From contig WOAB01000583.1 of assembly GCA_027886185.1 (NCBI GenBank), forward strand, positions 6,634,001 to 6,698,000: 64,000 nucleotides of DNA, written 5' to 3'. This document shows positions 60,084 through 64,000 of the stretch, one piece after another. The translations under genes were made by a program, and so were the position numbers. Below the pieces are notes generated by a model that had not been told where the DNA came from, ran no database searches, and worked only from the letters and a program-made list of their open reading frames with translations. This DNA is from Rheum nobile. Lineage: Eukaryota; Streptophyta; Magnoliopsida; Caryophyllales; Polygonaceae. Numbering within the stretch: position 1 is the stretch's first letter; the number at the start of each line of letters is the position of its first letter.

Positions 60084-60154
60084 AGCCTATTAGCTCAATG
60101 ATAGAGCAACGTGCTTTATGTACGTGGATGTGGGTTCGAGTCCCACATAGGCTA
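60084..60154 (+). tRNA. tRNA-like gene with anticodon UUA (ochre-reading) or tRNA pseudogene
   Basis: A full cloverleaf folds: acceptor AGCCTAT/ATAGGCT (7 perfect pairs), D stem GCTC/GAGC, anticodon stem ACGTG/TACGT (one G-U), T arm GTGGG-TTCGAGT-CCCAC, discriminator A. The B box GGTTCGAGTCC is consensus and an A box (TAGCTCAATGA) is present. The anticodon loop CTTTATG puts UUA at 60116-60118, which would read UAA. Base 37 is U, unusual for a working tRNA, and no clear T4 terminator follows. It may be a decayed or organelle-derived tRNA. Confidence 0.7.
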
Positions 60155-60344
60155 ATTTATATTTCAATATTATTATGATTATGGTTAAATTGGATTAGTG
60201 AAGCTTTATGTATGTTAATGGTGGTTTGAAACCTACTTTGAAGGAGAAACAATCAAAATTTGGAGAAAAATATCAATGCACATGATACCCCTCACAAATT
60301 TATTAAATTAAGGATAATTTTGTAATTTTCATCTAAAATTAAGT

Positions 60345-60535
60345 CGAGATAAGTCATCGATACCGAACGCGTCCTAAGGTTTCAGTCATCAGATTCAGCT
60401 TCAGCCTCAGCTCAATTCAGCCCCCAGCTTAAATTCTTCCAATCAGCTTCATCCCAATTCAGCCCCTACTTCAGCTTCAGCCCCAATAAGCCTCAGCCAT
60501 ACCGAACATACCCTAAGTTATCTTAAAATATAGTA
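60345..60535 (-). repeat. MITE-like fragment with CAGCTTCAGCC repeats
   Basis: Both edges read TACCGAAC followed by CCTAA, and the middle is built of CTTCAGCC and CAATTCAGCC units. Reverse-complement ends TTAGG...GTTCGGTA resemble common plant MITE termini. Both edges face the same way, so it may be two right ends. Confidence 0.4.
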
Positions 60536-60713
60536 TCTCAAAAAATGAGGGATCAAAAGGTGGTCAGAGTTGTGTACAACTAACAAGTGAACTGTCATAC
60601 TCTCAAGCCAATCTTTTCTTACATGTGAATGCTAGAAAAACATGATGAGCTTTACGAACATCTTCATGATCGTGGAACGATTAGTTGTCTACCTTTAAAT
60701 TTATTGTATTACT

Positions 60714-61216
60714 ATGGCTACTTTTACTATAATTTTTACTATGGCTACTTTTGGCTTTGATATTCATTACTGGACTCTTGTTGTTCAACGGTTGAGTTTC
60801 CACCTCCCTAGTGAGGAAAGCATTTTATTTGATGATGATAATCCCATTGATGTCGTCTTAATCAATCATGAAAGTGAAAATCAATATTTCTACAATGGAT
60901 GGAGTGTAATTTTTTTTTTTGCAGAAGGTAAAGATTTGACATACTGCCAATTTTCAGATAAAATTGTTTGGGTAGATTCATCTAGACATTGGAAAAAACG
61001 TGACAAGCGTGGTTCAGTTGGAAGGATTTAATTATCACGTACCTCCAAATAGTGGTGAGAAGTACTATCTTAGAATTTTGTTGAATCATATCAAATGACT
61101 ATTGAAGGTAAAGTTTATCTTACCTTTAAAGAAGCTTGTTATGCATTGGGGTTATCAGATGATGACAGAGAATATATTGACGAGATAACTGAAACAAGTT
61201 TTTGGCGATGTTAGGG
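60714..61216 (+). pseudogene. Helitron helicase (RepHel) relic
   Basis: Plus-strand frames preserve plant Helitron helicase segments in order: VQRLSFHLPSEESILF with DDDNPIDVVL, KIVWVDSSRHWKKR with GSVGRI, then YHVPPNSGEKYYLRILLNHI and FKEACYALGLSDDDREYIDE. The frame shifts by one base near 61029 and again near 61098, and ends at TAG 61214-61216. Only the stretch ahead of the helicase motor motifs remains; the Rep nickase and ATPase motifs are absent. The intact protein would drive rolling-circle transposition. It may be a source-type relic for the Helitron ends in the window. Confidence 0.82.
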
Positions 61217-61731
61217 ATGTGGCTATCCCCATTTTAAACAATACTTAGCCAATTTTTTTTTACTATTAATAAAGTTATGGAGAGTTTTGCATTTCTTTCT
61301 ATAATGTATTTTTTAATCTCTTTAATATTTTGTTTCAATTAGTCTATTTTTATATAAGAATTTATCTACTTCTATAATAGTCATTAACTACATATTTCTA
61401 TATCAATTAAATATATAATTTTAATATACTATTTTTTAAACTAAAAAAAACAAAACAAATATCATACAAGACACAAGTACTACACTAGTTGTATCAATTG
61501 TATCAATGACCTTGCTGGTAATTTACAAACATCCCATTCAAATCCAACCCAGAAATATCATGGGCCAGGAATTGAAGACAAATGAGCTGGAACATCGTTG
61601 GATTAGTTAAATGTATAGACTCATAGAGTTTGGTTTCAACACCTTGCAAAATGGAATTCTTACATAATATTGTAATTACTTGATGTCACTAATGCAATAA
61701 ATATAGCTTTCATGTATTTCTGTCATACTCC
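61217..61731. other. AT-rich intergenic DNA, no gene seen
   Basis: No coding similarity or clear repeat structure. Confidence 0.5.
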
Positions 61732-62325
61732 TCCGCTTTTGTCCAAATATATGAACCTCCATAATAGCCCTATTTTTTAGTTTATTTAGAAATAATAAAT
61801 TTAAATACCATCCTAAAAATCTCAATTTTGTTTAAGTGTAAGGGTTCAAATCACTAAAAGATATGAAGGTTATACATGAATTTTGCACACCATCATACGT
61901 CAATATTTTAGTTTAACATCTTGATTTGTAAAACTTTTGAAAGGTTTACTATAATAAAAAGCAAATATTTAAGTACTAAAAGAAACAAATTTTAATAAGA
62001 AAACTTTATTTTGACCTAATGTTTTATCACCAATAATATGGTCTTTGAATTTATTTATTTTATGACTATAAGTCCGTAGTAAGGAATATACTTCCCTTAC
62101 AAAAAAAACATGAGATATATACTTCTCATTTTAGCCCAATGTTTCATCATCAATTGTATGACCTTTGAATTTTTATTTTTTTATTTTTTTTAAGGTTGCA
62201 ATAATACAAGAAAATATATACTTCTCATTTTAGCCTAATGTTTTATCACCAATTATATGGCATTTGAATTTATTTTATAGAAATTTGTTGAATTCGTAGT
62301 AATACAAGGAAATATATACTTCTTG
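61732..62325 (-). repeat. Inverted copy of the dispersed repeat at 34262-34885
   Basis: The reverse complement matches 34262-34885 throughout, including the GTCCAAATATATGAACCTCC block and the tandem units with ATATACTTCTCATTTTAGCC. Confidence 0.85.
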
Positions 62326-63781
62326 TGATCGTCCGGTTTTCCGCAGGGGAAATAGTTGGCGGTTCACACGTAACCAACTCCGGCTCGTCTCTCCCGGAGG
62401 TCTCTCTCCCCGTTCCCCGCCGGTGGTCTCCGGTCACGTCAGGCGTCGTCCGTCCACGCAGTTTCGACCTGAAAAGAAGAGGGGCCCAAGGGTGACCTCG
62501 GACTTGCCACTCTGACGCTCAAGTCAGTACACAACCCACAAAAAGAGTGATAAGGGTGGTAGAGTAAGGGGCACAATGGAGCTACAGTGCGGTAGAGCCT
62601 AGGGTACAACAATGTAATACAATAGAGTGTGGATCAAGGCGTGGTACAATAACCAAAATAGTGGAAAGAGTAAGAGAGAGTGAGGTTTTGGTTTTCATCC
62701 GATGGGGTGGGAGAGAGACCAACCATAGAGAGGGTCGAGAATCCCCTCTTTCAGTTGTCTTTCTTTCCTTAAATACCTGGAGCTTAATAGCCTTTTGCGT
62801 TGTGTAGCCGACATGAGTCGTAAGGGAGTTTCTCGGTCTGAACCGCCGGGTGGGTTCGGGAAAGAGCCGGCTAAACAGGGCGGAAGGGAGAGTCACGGGC
62901 GGTACAGCCGAGAGGAATTAAGGCAACACTCCTTGGGGCTCTATTCTGAGTTGGACTGCTCTGTTAGTTGGGCCTTCCTTTCTCTTGGGCCGGTGTATCT
63001 GGGCCAGGCTAAATCCGGCTCCCCCTCAAGCCGCACGACCGATGTCCTATCCGGTCGGGGGGCTTGATCTTGTAAAGGAGCCGGCTGGCTTTTGTGTGGT
63101 CACGGGCCTTCTTGATGGACCGTGTGGGGGAGTTAGCTCTTTTTTCTTCTATTATTGCACTACAGGCGGTGGGTCCCATGTGTCTCATCTGGAAGAGCAC
63201 CTATAAAAAGGGGCAGCGTCGTTTCGTTTTTGGCTCAGATCTTCTTCCCCTTTTGCTTTGATTGTGCACTTTACTTGTCTCAATACTTATCTCGAACAGG
63301 TGCCTTTGTACTTATCTTGAGTTCTACTTGCTCCATGCAGTTTCTTTCTTGCCGAAGTTTCTTGGATCAGTCGTGGATCACTTGCACCCTTGGTTCTCTC
63401 TTGCGAATGGCCGAGCCACGACGTGGCCGAAGGGATGGGATTCCTTTTGAGCCGGGTGGGAATTGCTCTTTCATGTTCGCGGATTGCGATGTTAGGTTAT
63501 GATGGCAACAACGTGTAGAGTCTGTATGAATGTGGCTTGGAGCACTTGCAGGTCGTCAACTCCGATTCTCTTCCACGCTTCCCTCGCCAGGAGGGACCAG
63601 AGCACTTCAGACAAAGGTGCTTCAAGGGAAGGGGGTTGCAGCTGGCGTTCTTAAGGTAGCTTTTGGCTTGGGGGTGTTGCAGCCGCCTGGACGAAAAGGG
63701 GAAGTTGCCTTTTGGTCCAAGGGGCGAAGGGCAAAGTGGAGCAGGAGTGGTGAGGGTAGCGCTTTGCTCCCTTACAGTTTG
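62326..63781 (+). other. GC-rich block with a promoter, possibly an LTR
   Basis: It starts TGTGATCGTCCGG and a possible end CCCTTACA lies at 63768-63775, like LTR termini, but flanking bases do not form a duplication. GC content is far above neighbours. A strong TATA box is at 63202-63208. Frames on either strand have no recognised product. Confidence 0.4.
63202..63208 (+). promoter_or_regulatory. TATA box in the GC-rich block
   Basis: CACCTATAAAAAGGGGCAGC is a strong TATA context. The transcript start would fall near 63235. Confidence 0.55.
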
Positions 63782-64000
63782 TGAAATACCCCAAATAAGT
63801 TGATAATGACATTTTGGTAAATTAATTATGAGTTTACTTAAAATGGGAGAAATGGAAATTTTGGGGGATAAAATCCCTAACTCATGGTTGCCTCTCTCTC
63901 TCATGTGCGAGTTCCCAGCCGAGTGCCCAACTCCCTCCTATGAAATCAGCCAGCTCCTTCCTCCCGAACCGAGCTTCCATGTTCAACCGTCTTCTCCGGC
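63782..64000 (+). mobile_element. Start of another family B LTR, plus orientation, cut by window end
   Basis: From TGAAATACCCCAAATAAGTT the sequence follows the minus-strand start of the LTRs at 47674 and 52159 (same AAATTTTGGGG and ATAAAATCCCTAA blocks), with more divergence than those two show between them. It is therefore an older relative in opposite orientation. Confidence 0.85.

Noticed and set aside
60084..60154. Calling a specific organelle tRNA insertion
   Set aside because: Stem sequences do not match any chloroplast tRNA I can recall, so identity is left open.
62582..63206. Host protein genes in the GC-rich right block
   Set aside because: Frames overlap on both strands, with no recognised domain and no splice pattern.

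Overview
The window is nuclear DNA from a flowering plant, most likely a eudicot. It holds GT-AG spliced genes, a DYW-class pentatricopeptide gene, a plant Tra2/SR45a-type splicing factor, and dense Ty3/gypsy, Copia-type, Helitron, hAT and Mutator-like (MULE) sequence. I cannot name the species from sequence alone. Only about 5 kb (21.6-26.5 kb) looks like host genes; nearly everything else is transposon-derived or AT-rich intergenic DNA.

Left part (1-19.8 kb). A truncated LTR (1-1891) lies inside the gag gene of an Athila-type element (gag 1892-2952, tRNA-Asp primer site, LTR 3114-4416). That element lies in turn against an older LTR-like remnant. From 8.2 to 15.0 kb there is a degenerate MULE-like element with inverted ends. 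It carries a zinc-knuckle relic, two arrays of a TGATATTCA motif and telomere-like repeats, and a complete solo LTR (10735-13220, TSD TAAAC) sits in the telomere-like DNA. Two hAT transposase relics and a Copia-type solo LTR (TSD GATTT) follow.

Host genes (21.6-26.5 kb, minus strand). A seven-coding-exon SR45a/Tra2-like RS-RRM-RS gene starts at 26483 and ends at 21597. Its ATG is separated from the rest of the CDS by an intron, and its second coding exon is 20 nt. Its large second intron contains a complete intronless 756-aa DYW-type PPR gene on the same strand.

Middle (26.7-34.9 kb). A 3.5-kb element with terminal inverted repeats of about 0.54 kb and an ATATAAC minisatellite core lies just upstream of the SR45a promoter. 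Helitron copies with recognisable 3' hairpin-CTAG ends and TC starts follow.

Right part (35-54.4 kb). This is the most striking region: a MULE of about 19.4 kb with two convergent genes. One is a FAR1/MURA-type DDE transposase (plus strand, one frameshift and one stop). The other is a 13-exon ULP1-like protease gene (minus strand). Introns and intergenic DNA of this element carry well over a hundred copies of a short motif, TCATGCACC, nearly all in one orientation; the exons lack it. A 7.65-kb Ty3/gypsy element (LTRs of about 3.2 kb, TSD GGTAC, iMet primer site) has inserted into exon 4 of the ULP1 gene. The layout recalls VANDAL MULEs of Arabidopsis, whose anti-silencing protein binds element-specific short motifs.

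Right end (54.4-64 kb). It holds further Helitron ends, one hairpin split by a MITE, a TATA promoter preceded by 38-bp tandem repeats, a tRNA-like gene with anticodon UUA, a Helitron helicase relic, an inverted copy of the 34-kb dispersed repeat, a GC-rich block with its own TATA box, and the start of another LTR of the 44-kb family in the opposite orientation.
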